A stretch of 64,000 nt of DNA. Source: Cavenderia fasciculata (taxonomy: Eukaryota; Evosea; Eumycetozoa; Acytosteliales; Cavenderiaceae). The number at the start of each line of letters is the position of its first letter. Position 1 is the first letter of the stretch. Under the pieces are notes generated by a model. That model worked only from the letters and a program-made list of their open reading frames with translations. It ran no database searches and was not told where the DNA came from. Below, in pieces: positions 1 to 12,400 of the stretch. The stretch spans positions 124,001-188,000 of the forward strand of contig NW_004457718.1 in assembly GCF_000203815.1 (NCBI RefSeq), read 5' to 3'. The position numbers and the translations under genes are program-made.

Positions 1-1373
1 GTCGATATAATAATTATTATATTAATGTTGTTGCAATCCGATTCCAATGATATATAATATATAACACATTCAATTTCACAATCCAATTCAATTTGGAGAA
101 GGAGGGTGGGTGCTTCTCTAGGAGAGTAGTAGTTGTTGTTTCATTATATGGGTGGTATAGATCATATTTTTTTTTTATATAATCTCACACCTCTCTCTCC
201 GTCTGCTGTTGCTAAACAACAAGCAGCAACAGTCAGACCTACACCCCTTTCTATGTCTTGCACCTACCTCTACTTCACCCTCTGACTGTCATTACCGCTA
301 CTATCTGTTTGTGTAGGTAGCTGGTGGTGGTGGTGGTGGTTGAGGGTATGCATACATATATATATAAAAGAGAAAACATATAAATATAAGCTGTTTGCAT
401 ATTTAATTGTGTTCCAACTCTATTTAATTCACAACAACAACACAGTCGCAACAGCAAGCAACATCAGTCTCATTAAAAAAAAAAAAAAGTAGAATAGTAC
501 TCCTAACCTCAATTGTAGTACAGTTGTAAGCAACACAACAACAACAACAACAACAACATCAAACAAAGAACAACGCTAGTCTGGTTTTAAATTAATCTTT
601 GTGACAAAATAATAATAATAATAATAATAATAAATTCACACTCCGCATAAATCAATATATTAGTCATCATCATTGTCAATCATCATCATCATCATCATAT
701 TGTAAATAATAATATTTTAATTAAAGATTAAAAATTAGATCGCCAGACATCATTTCATTATCAATCATATCATCTAACCCTACCAAAAGACACACCAGTT
801 TTTAAAAAAGAAGAAATTAGGCATACCCTTTTAAACAATAACATCACTTTTAAAAACAAAAAAGGGTGGGATATTGTAAGTGTTACCAAGAGATTGTTTT
901 TTAAAAACCATTATTACCTTTTCACCACATCATCAACATGAATCAAATCATAACATGTTGATTGCCTATAAAATCAACTAAATAATAGTTTTTAAAAAAC
1001 AACAAATATTATTATCATTATTTATTTGATAGCAATCGCAATACCATACCCTATCATTTTATTTGTTTTGTTAAACAAATAATAATCTCCATTTTTTTTT
1101 TAATCCAATTCCTTTTTCCACAAAGTTGATCTTTTTATTGAAATTTCAATCGTCGTCGTCGCTGTGTTTTCCTATTACAGATAAAATATTAATAATCAAA
1201 CATACACATATGGAATCATACATCACCTATCACAACTAGCTAAACCAAAAGAAATTCTTTATTTTCTCTATTTATTAACCAATTTAATTTTCTTTTTATT
1301 ATTTTAGAAATCTTTGCTTTTTTTTTTTCAAAATCAAATCCCTTTTTTCCTCCTTTATAAATTATAAATCATC
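1..1373. other. Non-coding upstream region
   Basis: No convincing gene. The stretch is AT-rich with an ACA/CAA run near 534-558, an AAT run near 608-633, a CAT run near 685-697 and several poly(T) tracts. It probably holds the promoter and a long 5' leader of the RNA-binding protein gene that starts at 1374. A 60-codon minus-strand ORF at 275-457 is low-complexity and not believable. Confidence 0.6.
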
Positions 1374-3641
1374 ATGATGACGGATGATCATAAACATCCT
1401 TCGATTGAAGATCTTTCATTTGAAGATCTTACTTTTGGAGATTCATCCAATTCATTGGATTTATTAAATTCCCATCGATTAAATATAACTGGCCATTCGT
1501 TCCAACCCAATTCCTCTTCATTCCAGCCATCAAAACATTTACATTTACACCCAGATATTAAAAAGTCATCTCTTTTGACTGCCAGTTTACAACAACATCA
1601 ACAACAACAACACCATCACAACAACTCATACAACAATAATAATATTATCGTTTCACCACCTACTACCAACAACATTTCAACTTCATTGGGTGGATTTAAT
1701 AGTAGTACACCAAATACACCAAACAATGGAATTTTATACAACAGCAGCCTGTCACTTCTAAGTGCAGCCGTTGCAGGTAGTGCCGGTTCAATGATGTCTC
1801 CCATGTCATCGTCGTTGAAACCACCCAAAGATAAACGTACCAAGAGTGACAAGTCAGACAGACATGCTGTCCTTGTCAGCTCCAAGGGTGACAAGATCAA
1901 TGTTGGTTTGTTATTAAAGCAATTGGAAGAGTGTGGTCCCGTCAGAGCCCACCACTTTCGTGAGCGTCAAACTTTTGGCTTTGTCCAATTCCTAGACTCT
2001 GAAAGTGCCGACAATGCCATTGACAAGCTCAACAATCAAGAGATTGATGGACAAATTATCACCATTGAACGTATCAAGCGTATCACCCCGGGCAAGGACC
2101 CACGTGTTGCCACTGTAGGATCGCCCCAATGCTCTTCATTGCCAACCCAATTGCCATCGATGATTGAAAACAAGCCAGACAGTACATTGGTGCTAAAGAA
2201 TCTTCCATTCAACCTCCGTCAAGTACAACTCCAAGAGATACTCGAAAATATCAACCCATCGGCACCACAAAGCGTTAACTTTCACTATGACTCGATTGGT
2301 GTATTCCGTGGAATGGCTTTTGTAAAGTATCGTCTTGTCGACGATGCCATCAAGGTATTTGATGCACTCAACGGAACAGATGTATATGGACGTAGAGTCC
2401 GTCTCGAATACAAGCGAAAGGTCAGCAAGAGTAGCGAGATTCCACCAGAAGTTTTAGAGGATGAAAAGTTGCGCAAAGTTTGGGACCAATTAAAAGAGTA
2501 CAAGGATGACCCCTTGTCAACAAACGAGCTAAACTTTTCAAACTTTTCAGGTGTTCAGAGAATGTACATTCACAACATGGCCGAGAAGCTCAAGCTGACC
2601 CACACCTCTGTCGGTGAAGAACCCAACCGTTCGATCATTGTCACCAACAAAAAGTCGACTTCAGTTGGTACACCAAGCAAGGACGAGACAGGCAGCTCCT
2701 ATCTCTTGTCATCTTCACCCATCGGATTGTCTTCCGTCTTGAGTGGTGGTACTAGTGCCGCCCCCTCACAAATGTCCATCACCCCTTCCAACAGTTATTC
2801 CTCTACACCCAGCATGTTTATTCATGCCCCTTCTCAAAGTTCGTCAATGACCATCTCTGGAACCAGTAATAGTTATAAACAATCCAATGCATTGGAATCA
2901 AACTTGTCTGGTAGTTTTGGTAATCATTTCCTTAGATCTACACCTCCACTTTCAAATTCTTTTCCAAATAATATCAACCACAACAACAATAACAACATCA
3001 AGGGAATGCCAATTAATAATCTCAACAACAATATGAATAACAATAATAATAATAATGATATGATGGGAACATCTTGGGAACAATCACCAACCAATCATAC
3101 AATATTTACTAGTACACGTGGATTTGGTCCAATCGTGTCTCGAGACAGATCTTTTTCAACACCCGACGTCGATGCATATAATCAACAACAACAACAACAT
3201 CAACAGCAACAACAACCACAACTTTCAACCTCTCCTGTCAATAACCTATGGAGGGGTAATTCTTCATCTTTAAAGGAAAATCATATTAATAGTTTTAATA
3301 ATCATCATAATTTCAATAGTAATCATCCTCCATCGTTGCATGTAGGATTCAATCATCAACAACAACAACAACAACAACAGCCACTCAATACTAATTCGAC
3401 AATGACAAATAATTTTTTAAGTCCTTCACCCAGTTTTATTACCAGCAATAGTATAAATATTTCACCTCAACAACAACAAATTAATAATAATAGCAACAAT
3501 AATAGTGTCAACAATAATAGTAATAATAATAATATAGTTTCATCACCCATTTTATCCAACATTCGTCAACCAAAAGGCCCAGATGGTACAAAGGGTTTCT
3601 CAAGCGATTATCGTATTCGAAGAACAATTGTTCAACCCTAA
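1374..3641 (+). CDS. RRM-R3H RNA-binding protein
   Basis: Single-exon gene of 755 residues. Two RNA-recognition motifs are visible. The first is near residues 164-235, with the RNP1-like stretch QTFGFVQF. The second is near 270-348, with LVLKNLPFN and FRGMAFVKY. A region near 385-425 (NFSNFSGVQRMYIHNMAEKLKL, then NRSIIV) looks like an R3H nucleic-acid-binding domain. Known fungal proteins with an RRM followed by R3H (Pin4/Cip1/Cip2 type) act in mRNA control and stress or cell-cycle responses, so a similar cytoplasmic mRNA-binding role is inferred. The first 160 residues and the last 330 are low-complexity (Asn, Gln, Ser), typical of dictyostelids. The start is the first of two adjacent ATGs. 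An AATAAA-type signal lies near 3751. It converges with the minus-strand gene ending at 3809. Confidence 0.85.
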   Translation: MMTDDHKHPSIEDLSFEDLTFGDSSNSLDLLNSHRLNITGHSFQPNSSSFQPSKHLHLHPDIKKSSLLTASLQQHQQQQHHHNNSYNNNNIIVSPPTTNNISTSLGGFNSSTPNTPNNGILYNSSLSLLSAAVAGSAGSMMSPMSSSLKPPKDKRTKSDKSDRHAVLVSSKGDKINVGLLLKQLEECGPVRAHHFRERQTFGFVQFLDSESADNAIDKLNNQEIDGQIITIERIKRITPGKDPRVATVGSPQCSSLPTQLPSMIENKPDSTLVLKNLPFNLRQVQLQEILENINPSAPQSVNFHYDSIGVFRGMAFVKYRLVDDAIKVFDALNGTDVYGRRVRLEYKRKVSKSSEIPPEVLEDEKLRKVWDQLKEYKDDPLSTNELNFSNFSGVQRMYIHNMAEKLKLTHTSVGEEPNRSIIVTNKKSTSVGTPSKDETGSSYLLSSSPIGLSSVLSGGTSAAPSQMSITPSNSYSSTPSMFIHAPSQSSSMTISGTSNSYKQSNALESNLSGSFGNHFLRSTPPLSNSFPNNINHNNNNNIKGMPINNLNNNMNNNNNNNDMMGTSWEQSPTNHTIFTSTRGFGPIVSRDRSFSTPDVDAYNQQQQQHQQQQQPQLSTSPVNNLWRGNSSSLKENHINSFNNHHNFNSNHPPSLHVGFNHQQQQQQQQPLNTNSTMTNNFLSPSPSFITSNSINISPQQQQINNNSNNNSVNNNSNNNNIVSSPILSNIRQPKGPDGTKGFSSDYRIRRTIVQP

Positions 3642-3808
3642 AAAAAAATAACAATAGAAAAGAAAAAAAAATATTTAGATAATCCTCCTTTCCTTCCCAC
3701 TCCCTTTGTATTAAACATATTTAAATATTGTTTTGTTCTTTTAAAGATTTAATAAAATTATTTATTCAATATATATTTCCAAAAAAAAAAAAAGACTATT
3801 TATCTTTA

Positions 3809-6572
3809 TTATCTTCTAATTGTACTTGTGGTTCTAGGGATTGAAAGTGAAGAATTTGAATGAGGAACAGGACCTCTTGTTTCTCTTGCATATGATTGAT
3901 CCTTTGTTAGGGCTTCAAGAGATAGTTGATGCATGTAGGTGAGATCGATATCGAGTGTTGTAGGTTCTTCTTCACCACGACGAGAGATGACCTGATCTAC
4001 AATACGTAAAACGTCGTTTGGAATTGGTTCACTGTTAATTCGATCGGTTTGAAAAAGTGACAATAAATGTTTGACTTGGTGCATTGAAAGTGAAGAACAA
4101 ACTTGGTCAACAACTTCGATTTCATCCAACAACTTTTTGTCCATGACCAAAACATTGGTTGTTTCAATCATTGGATCCAATTGGCAGAGACTGTCGTGCA
4201 AACCCATCGATGATGACCAATCTGCAATCTTTGACAATTCAATCTTCATTTGGAAACCATTTGCCGTACTGCAAAGACCACGAATATTGTTGAGCGAGTT
4301 GAGGAGGACGGCGTTGGTAAAGTAAAAGATTTGTGAAAAGAATTGTTGAATCAAGTCGCTATGAACAAAGTTGGATTTTAATATATCGTACATCTCTTCA
4401 AGAACATCCAAGAATGAATTGCTATTGAATTGGTTGTGGAATTGTTGGTGATGGTGTTGTTGGTGTTGTTGTTGATGTGGAGGAGATGATATTGGTTCTG
4501 GTGCTGTGAATTTTGGCATTGCAATTTGTGGTGAAGAAATGTCTGGTGCACTCTTTCTCTTTTGCAAACGTCCGCTGTTGAATGCATGAATATCGTGTTG
4601 GAGAATAGATTTTACAAGTACAGGAGATATACGTGCATAGGTGTTTTGCACAAGACGTGAATAGAATTTAAAAATAATGGCTTTGAGTTGGAATTCAAAG
4701 GATTTGATTGGTGATAGACCCGACTTTTCGTCGTAGAGGTGGCCGCCGCCGGCACCATTCACCGAGAGAGATGGAGAGGAAGAGCTGTCGCTTTCGATTT
4801 TGTTTTTGATTTTTGCCAATACCAAGCAAGTGGTGGATAGCCAATAGGCGAGCAAAGAGTTGTCGTTTAAGCTCTTTTTGTAGATATTGTCAAAGGCAGT
4901 GCTGATACTCGAGAATAGTCTGCTGCCAACCTTGAAATCTTTGAGAACTCCCAATGAAATGAGTCCTTCAAAGAGAGCTGCACCAGAAACAGACATGTTT
5001 CCTTTGAATTGTGGTTCAGCCAAATAAATGGTACGTTCAATCAATGTCTTTTCCTCTAGTTCTGTCTTGTATGCCAATGATTGTTTACGTAGATCGTCGA
5101 CTGATCCAGTCGCCTTTGTTACAATTGGTTGTGAAGATGTGGTGGGTGAAGATGTTAGATGATCCTTTTGGTTTTCACCAGAGGAATCGGCTCTCTTTCT
5201 AACCATTGTTACACCAGCATTTAATTTCTCTTCCAAATCTGATTTTTGTTTTTCCAACTGTGCAATGGTACGTTCTAAATTTTCATTTTCAGCTTGTAGT
5301 GCAGTGTATTTGGTACGAATGTCGGTTTGAGTCATCGAACCCAAAGCAGTTTCTGATAGTACGGTTTGTTTTAATTGCTTTTTTAGTTTTGTAATCTCCT
5401 TTTCTTGTGCAGCTATGACAGCCATCTTTTCCAATTTCTCTTGTTTTAAAATCTCTATATCGGATGAACCACCAGAACTACCTGCCATCTCTTCGCTTAG
5501 TCGATGTTCACGTTCTTGTTGTAACATTTCTATATTTCCTTCATGTTCTATTATAGTATCATTCAAAATACGAGTCTGCTTTTTGTAATTTTCAATTTCC
5601 AATTCCAATTCTCTAACCCTTTCCAATCTTTCTCCACTCTCCATCTCTGCAAAATCTCTTTCCTTTGTTATTTGGTCCAATTGAACTCTTAGCTCTTTTT
5701 TTGATTCTCCTAAATCATCATTTGGATCATCATCTCCAAATGAATCATTAAATGACTATGAAAAAAAGAAAAATAAAAAGTTAATAATATAGCAATATAT
5801 TTCTTACAATTGTTATTATATATCTCTTACAATATCAGAAGTCATTGAAGTATCAACAGTATCTGAAGCTTCAGAATCAGTTTTATCTAGGAAATAATCT
5901 TCACCAGCTATTGTTTTAACCAATCTAGGATCTTTTGATGTCTCAGCTCTATTTAAAACTTTAACCAAAGGTTTATTATTATATTTAATTGGTATAATAT
6001 TAAATGTACACTAAAAAAAGTAAAAATAGGAATAGGAAATTAATAAATGACTGATACATATCTTTGATTGATAATCCATTTCATACATGCAAGACAGGTT
6101 CAGGTTTAATTCCTTTTGTAAATGATAATGTAACAGTTTGTGAAGACTTTGAATTTAAATAACTTGTAACATCAAATTCAATCTTGCCTAGTATTTTACC
6201 ACTTGATGATTTCTTCTTTTCCTAAAAAAAACAACGATAATGACGATTAATGTATTAATTAAACTTGTTCTTCTTGTTCTTCTAATTTGATTAACATACT
6301 TCTTTTAAAGAGAATGCAACCTTTTTACCATCAGGTTTCTGTGTTTTTGGATCAATAAAGAATTTACTTTCAAATGATATCTTTTCATCAAATATAGATT
6401 CACCATTCTTTACCATTAGATGACTAGTATCACCTGATGACTTTGAAGATGATCCTCTTTTCCATTGTATAAATACACTACTACCATTCAACTCTTTTAA
6501 ATTGGTTACTTTTTTAATGACAACTTCTACCTTTACTTTAAACTTGTCTTTTCCTTTATGTGATTTCATCAT
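3809..6572 (-). CDS. NT-C2 / coiled-coil / DIL domain protein
   Basis: Four exons on the minus strand: 6572-6300, 6221-6087, 6010-5831 and 5755-3809, all joined in phase 0, giving 844 residues. Exons 1-3 (residues 1 to about 150) form an N-terminal C2-type domain of the EEIG1/EHBP1 class. Residues 222 to about 390 are a Glu/Lys/Gln-rich coiled coil. Residues from about 437 to 811 match the dilute (DIL) cargo-binding domain of class V myosins, with stretches such as LAYWLSTTCLVLAKIK and QQFFSQIFYFTNAVLLNSL. No motor or IQ motifs are present, so this is a motorless DIL protein, perhaps an adaptor linking membranes to transport or to actin. A His/Gln run interrupts the DIL region near residues 560-575. 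The start is the first ATG of an ATGATG pair. Confidence 0.85.
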
Positions 6573-6672
6573 TTTCGAACGAGACTAGTTATTCTTTATA
6601 ATGATAAAGAAGAAGAAGAAGAAGGAGAAGAAGGAGAAGAATTAAAAGGTAAATGTAACTGTTGTAGTTGTA

Positions 6673-6675
<3 letters not shown>

Positions 6676-6722
<47 letters not shown>
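6676..6722. repeat. ATT/TTA trinucleotide microsatellite
   Basis: About 15 uninterrupted copies of a TTA/ATT unit in a non-coding region upstream of the DIL-domain gene. This is ordinary for dictyostelid intergenic DNA and likely length-polymorphic. Confidence 0.9.
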
Positions 6723-7438
6723 TCTTGTCTTGTGCGAGTGTCTATGATTATAATAATGTTGTTGTTGTTGTTTTACAACACTAATCTAAATAGTTGGTAT
6801 AGGAAGTGTTGTTTATTTATTAGTTTATCTCTATAATAATAATAATAATAATCATTGATGTCGCAATGAAGAATAAGAATAGTATTCGTTTCTGTCTGTA
6901 TATATCTATCTATCTATGAAATAAACTAACTTTAGTTTATCTTGAGGTGAGGTGGATTGTTGTTATTGTTTCTCTCTCCGCTCCATACCCCGATCGATCC
7001 TCTTGTTTTTTTTTTAAGCTGAGGGGTGGTGAGATATTAATAGGGAAAACACACTACTCGTTACCACTCTTTTCCCCCCTACCCTCTCTCTCTTTGTGTA
7101 TGAGCTGACCTTACTCATAATCTTAATAATATTACTATTAAATCGTTGTTGTTGTTTAAGCTATGCAAGTATGTATATTATATCTTTCTTACCTTTCGAA
7201 AAGTGATAAAGAATAAAACTGGTATTCTGTCTATCGATAGGACAAGAAAGATAGAGAAGAGAAGATGGTTTTAGTGCTTCGTAGTAACTAATTTTGATGA
7301 AAGTGCGTGTTATGATAATAATCTGACAAGTTTGGAGGGGTAAAGAAAAACTATTTTTTTTTTTTTTTAATTTATTTATTTTATAACAAAACAACCCTGC
7401 AAAGGAAATTATAGTATTAGGTGGTGTGGTTCATTCTA

Positions 7439-7530
7439 AACGTGTTGACAATCAGATGGATGGACAATAACTTCTTCCTCTTTAAAGAAAATTACTTTTG
7501 TCAATCCGTCTATCTGATTGTCAACTTGTT
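7439..7530. repeat. Imperfect inverted repeat, hairpin-forming
   Basis: The left arm starts at 7444 with GTTGACAATCAGAT and continues to about 7464. The right arm (7505-7525) is its reverse complement: 14 consecutive pairs plus a further stretch with two mismatches. A few more pairs extend outwards on each side. The spacer is about 40 bases. It lies roughly 160 bases before the start codon of the secreted-protein gene at 7687. It could be a transcribed hairpin, a protein-binding site or the remnant of a fold-back element. Confidence 0.6.
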
Positions 7531-7686
7531 TGCAAGACAACAACAACTCATCATAATATGAACAACAACAACAACAATGATAAACTATAAATAAGACCTA
7601 TTTTTTGGTAGTTTAAATCATCATCATCATCTTATTTATTTATTTATTTATTTAATTCAAAACTATTAATCAATTAATTAATAATA

Positions 7687-8914
7687 ATGTTATCATTATA
7701 CATTTACATTTTATTTATTTTAATTTCGGGAATTGAATGCCAATATCTCCAAATTGGTTATTATCCAGGTGCTGGATGTCAAGCACAAGAAGTATCAAAA
7801 GAATGGTTTCTTGTTAATTTTTGTCAACGTGGCAATGTATTCCGTGTTGGTGGAGCTCCTGCCAGTTCGTCGTTATCCTCTTTATCTGGTCTTGGTGGAT
7901 TGACCAGTTTATTGACTACTGCACCTGTCTCTGGCTCTCCATTGACCAGTCTTGTCACTGGCACTACAACTTCACCACTTAGTAGTCTTGTCACTGGAAC
8001 TACAACTTTGCCATCCTCTAGTGGACTAGTTACAGGTTCGACTACATCTTCATCTGGTGGACAATTAACATTACAAAGTCAACGTGTTCTCTTGGCTGGT
8101 AGTGAGGATCCAACTTCTACCACCACATCGACTACTACTACTGGTACTGGTTCGACTACTACCTCATCTCCAACCACTACCACCACTACCGACGCTGTCA
8201 CATCAGTTTCAACAACTACATCACCATTGGTATCAGCCATTACAAGATACTATTGTCTCGATACAACCAATTGTGCACAAAATTGTTATGCAGTTGAAAC
8301 CTTTCAAATTAATGGTGCATGTGCATTGTCATCTGAAAATGAACATGTCAGATACTCTGTTGTAGATAGTATTAGTGCCACCTATGATAGAACTAATGGT
8401 AATTGTTGGGCAATGAACTTTACAATGTATGTTATTAGAAAGTATATATCACTCACTCTCTCTACTTGACTAACCATTTATTTTCAATCTACCAATCTAT
8501 CTATCTATCTATTTAAAATTTAGTGATTGTACAACACAACCACAAGGTATGACAGAGTATAGAAACAACTTGGTATCAAGAGGATACAAAGTTAATTGTA
8601 CCGATGACCAATACAACTATTACAATTGTGTAGATTTTGAGTGCGATCAAGTAGCACTAGTCAATAGTTATCCACTCAAGAAATGTTTGACCAATGCCAA
8701 AGACAAAACCTACAACTCTTACTTGTCATTCATTCCAGCTCCACCAACCAATCCACCAACAACACCACCAGCTACCGATGCTCCAACTGAAGAGCCAACC
8801 ACTCCTCCTACTCCCAACCCAACCTCTGATGCAACCACTAATGTCAGATCATTCCTTTCTACTATTGCAAACATTATTTATTATTATTCTTTACTCTTTT
8901 GTATTCTTTTTTGA
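7687..8914 (+). CDS. Ser/Thr-rich secreted, probably GPI-anchored protein
   Basis: Two exons, 7687-8426 and 8524-8914, with an AT|GTATG donor and a TTTAG acceptor, giving 376 residues. The N-terminus is a hydrophobic signal peptide (about residues 1-18, ending near IECQ). The mature protein has two cysteine-bearing blocks flanking a long Ser/Thr linker that contains three near-copies of an LVTGTTT/LVTGSTT motif and a pure Thr/Ser run. A Pro/Thr-rich stalk (PPTNPPTTPP) leads to a hydrophobic C-terminus without a basic tail, as expected for a GPI signal. The WFLVNFCQ start and the spaced cysteines are reminiscent of the dictyostelid counting-factor-associated (CfaA/B/C-like) secreted family, but I am not sure of that. 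Role unknown; a heavily O-glycosylated surface or extracellular protein is inferred. Confidence 0.75.
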
Positions 8915-9409
8915 TTGATTAAATCAAATAACTATAATATTATTATATATATATATTTACAGAGAGAGATATATAAATAAATAATTAATTATTACTATAT
9001 TATTATTATACCTGTATTTATAAATCATATGAACTTATGATGACCCCCAAAGTGTTCTTTTAATTTAATTTTTTTTGGTTTTTTGAACCAACCAAACCAA
9101 GCAGCATAAACACACCATCTTTTTATAGTGCCATTATGCTGGTGGGTTTGATTTATTATTATTATTTATTGTTTTATATATATTTACATTAACAACAGTT
9201 TAGAAATAAAGAAAGAAAGAATAAACTAATCACCACATAGCAATTGTAATAGTAGTAGTAATAGTAATATAAACCAATCACATCACAGATAGACATATTC
9301 ATAAAAGCAATATATATATAGATAGAATCATCATATATCATACTACTTGCTTACTTACTTTTACTTACTACCAAGTTAGTAGTAAAACAAAAAAGGAAAG
9401 ATATCTTGA
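8915..9409. other. Non-coding intergenic region
   Basis: AT-rich spacer with TA runs (about 8938-8960). It carries the 3' end of the secreted-protein gene and the promoter/leader of the Pianissimo gene. No ORF, RNA gene or mobile element was seen. Confidence 0.6.
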
Positions 9410-12400
9410 ATGATGGAGTCGAATAATGTTGACGCCGAAACAACCAAGAAGTTGGTTTTGGCAAGTCTATCAAGTCTAGATGACAAGTCACAGAGTTTTA
9501 AAGTAAAGCTTGATCATCTTAATAAACTAGTCGATCTTAAAAAGAGTATTCAAGATCTTACTACCATTGTACCATATACACAATTTCTAAAAAGGTATGA
9601 TGATGATGGAATAAATCTAAATCTAAATCTAAATCAATCAATCAATTAATTAATTTTCTTTTCTTTTTTTTCTTTTTTCTATTTCTATTTTACAGTGTAA
9701 GAATATTTTTAGCTACACCACCAAAGACAATGAGAACATCAGCATTAAGGGTGATTAGATATTACACAACCAACTCCAAGTTTATTCAAGAGATTGTATC
9801 ATTAAAAATTCATTATTTTATAACAAGATGTCTCGAAAGAGATAAACATAGCGAAACAGAGAGAATACAAGCATTGAAATTGGTGAGAACCATAATGGAG
9901 ATTGATTGTTCTCTGATGCCACCTTGCATCGTCAAATCATTGGTGGCTATTGCCGAGAATCAAGAAGACAACTTTTGTCGTGTCTGTCTTGAAACACTCT
10001 GTGAAATATCAATCCGTAACCCACAAGTCTCTTCTCATTCAAATGGAATTAGAACATTATTTGATAGTGTACTAGATCCCTTTTATCAAGGTATCCAAGA
10101 ATCACTGTTAATTTCCATTCTTTATATTTTAAATGAAGAAAAAACAAGAGTTTATGTTAGAAATAGTGATTTAGAAGTAATTATAAAAAAAAAAAAAAAA
10201 AGATATCAAACATCATTTAAAATCAATTGATAAACTAACTTTTATTTATTTATTTATTTTGCTTTGTTTTAGATTATTTTATCACCATTAACCAATTCTT
10301 TAACATTGGGTGTAAAAATTAAAGGAATGAGTAAAGAAAAAGAAAAAGAAAAAGAAAAGGATGATGAAATTAACATGAAAAAGTAATATTTAAAACATAT
10401 ATATATATATATGTATATTCATACTTTTTAATCATTATTAACCTTTTTTTTATTTATTTATTTATTTATCTTTAGATGGGTAGGATCAAACAAAGCTGTT
10501 GTAACATTATTAAAAAGTTGGATTGGTATAATATCATTGGCATCAGATGAACATGGATTAAAATCAATTGTTGATGCTTTAAAAATGCCCCAACTTGAAT
10601 TACATGTATTTATCTCTCAATCAAATATTAGAAAAAAAATGGATCAGATGATTAATCATTATACTATATATTTTGTTATTCTATAGGATAAATTATTAGA
10701 ATCGTTATTTGAAATATTTAGATTGGTTTTACCAAAAAATACAGGTGATCCATTTAGACCACAAAAACAATCACAAGCGATCAATATGGGACCTGATGCA
10801 TTGTCAGACTTGCCATCGAGAACTCGGTCACTTCGACACAACCTGTTGAATAATTATATAGCTGTATTATTAATTGCATTTATCGAGTGTGGATTGATTG
10901 AAGGTTTGGTTCATTTGGGCAACACTACACAAGGTGCAATCATGGGATTGTCACATGACAATGACAAGGAAAAGGAGATGCACCGATTGGTGGGAACTAA
11001 AGCAACCGTCTTGCTTGGTGAGTTGTTGCATTTGTCCAACTCGTTGCTTCCACCTTCTCAGTGTGCACGACTACAGACACTACCAGCATTGGTCAATTCG
11101 GCCATCTCATTCCGTTTGGATCCTCGTCAGAGATCGCGTTCTTCGACCATGGTCACCAACTTGCACAGCTTTTCGCATGTTAAATCGTCAACGACATCGT
11201 TTGACAATACACTTGCCATCACGCTAACCGGTGCCAACAAGTGGCGTCGTATCAAGGGACAAGACCGTCGTTTGGACAAGATCGACGATGTCAAGATGAA
11301 GATGGACTATCTGATGGACGATCAACAGTTTCAACAGCGTCTCAAAGACACTCAGGTACTCGTTACCAAAGACGCTGGCAAGTGGAACTGGGAGATTATC
11401 TTTGAAATCCTTGAAGGTCCTCTGTCCAACGTCAACCACCTTGCAAGCGCTTTGAGAACCAAGTTTATCAAGCGTATGCTCTCCTTTTTGCGTCCATCCA
11501 ACAAGATGTTCTCGACGATGGCATGGACACCCGAGAACCTCAAGTTTGTACGTGTTGCATGCGTCACCCTCGAGGTTCTCATCTCATACGACATTGGCTT
11601 TGAGTATCTCAAGGACAACAAGACCATCGTGCAGATATCAGAGATGCTCAAGCTCGAGTTGGAGATTCACCAAAATGCCGCCAAGGCTGGTACGCCCGTA
11701 CCTCAAGGCTCCCACGATACCAAGGGTGGTCGTTTACTCTCGCCTGAAAAGGTCCTCAAGACCATGGCTAGAGAATACTTTACCATGTTGGGTACACTCA
11801 GCAGCAATCTCTTGGGTCTCGAGATTATGAGTCGTAATCATATCTTTGACTATATCAAACCACTGGCCGAACTCCCAGGAAGAGATGATTTGTCGCATCT
11901 CATCATGACATCGCTCGACTATAACGTGCCAGGTGCCAGTCGACACATCCTCCAAAAGATTCTCACCTCCAACTCGAGAGTCGTACGTTATCTTGCCACC
12001 AAGTACATGCGTTACTTGTTGCGTTCGGGTGCACACGACTTTTCAAACTGGGGTGTCGAGTTGCTTGTTGCACAACTCAACGATCCCGATACCAAAGTGT
12101 CACAGTTGGCGTTGAATGTATTGGACGAGGCGTGTGACGATCCAAACGGGCTTGACTCGTTGATCCACCTCCAACCACCTCTTCTCAAGCTCGGAAAGAA
12201 TGGAAAGAGTTTAATGTTACGTTTCCTCTCGCGAAAGAGTGGACTAGACTATTTGTTGGGCACCAGCTTTGTCGAGCAAGAGGAAAAGCTCTGGTTGTCT
12301 GGTGAAAATGCCAACTATGTCATTCAAGTCGAGGGTGCCATCTCAGAGGCATTGACTCCACTGATTTGGCGTCAACGTGAAGCACCAGACCAAGGCAACA

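Larger units (their letters stand above)
6573..7686. other. Non-coding divergent intergenic region
   Basis: Shared upstream region of the minus-strand DIL gene and the plus-strand secreted-protein gene. It holds an ATT/TTA microsatellite (about 6676-6722), CT-rich and poly(T) stretches, and an imperfect inverted repeat at 7439-7530 listed separately. A minus-strand ORF at 7161-7394 is low-complexity with no domain and I do not accept it. Confidence 0.6.

Noticed and set aside
275-457. Minus-strand ORF of 60 codons
   Set aside because: Cys/Thr/Tyr low-complexity translation of CA-rich non-coding DNA; no domain, and no gene structure around it.
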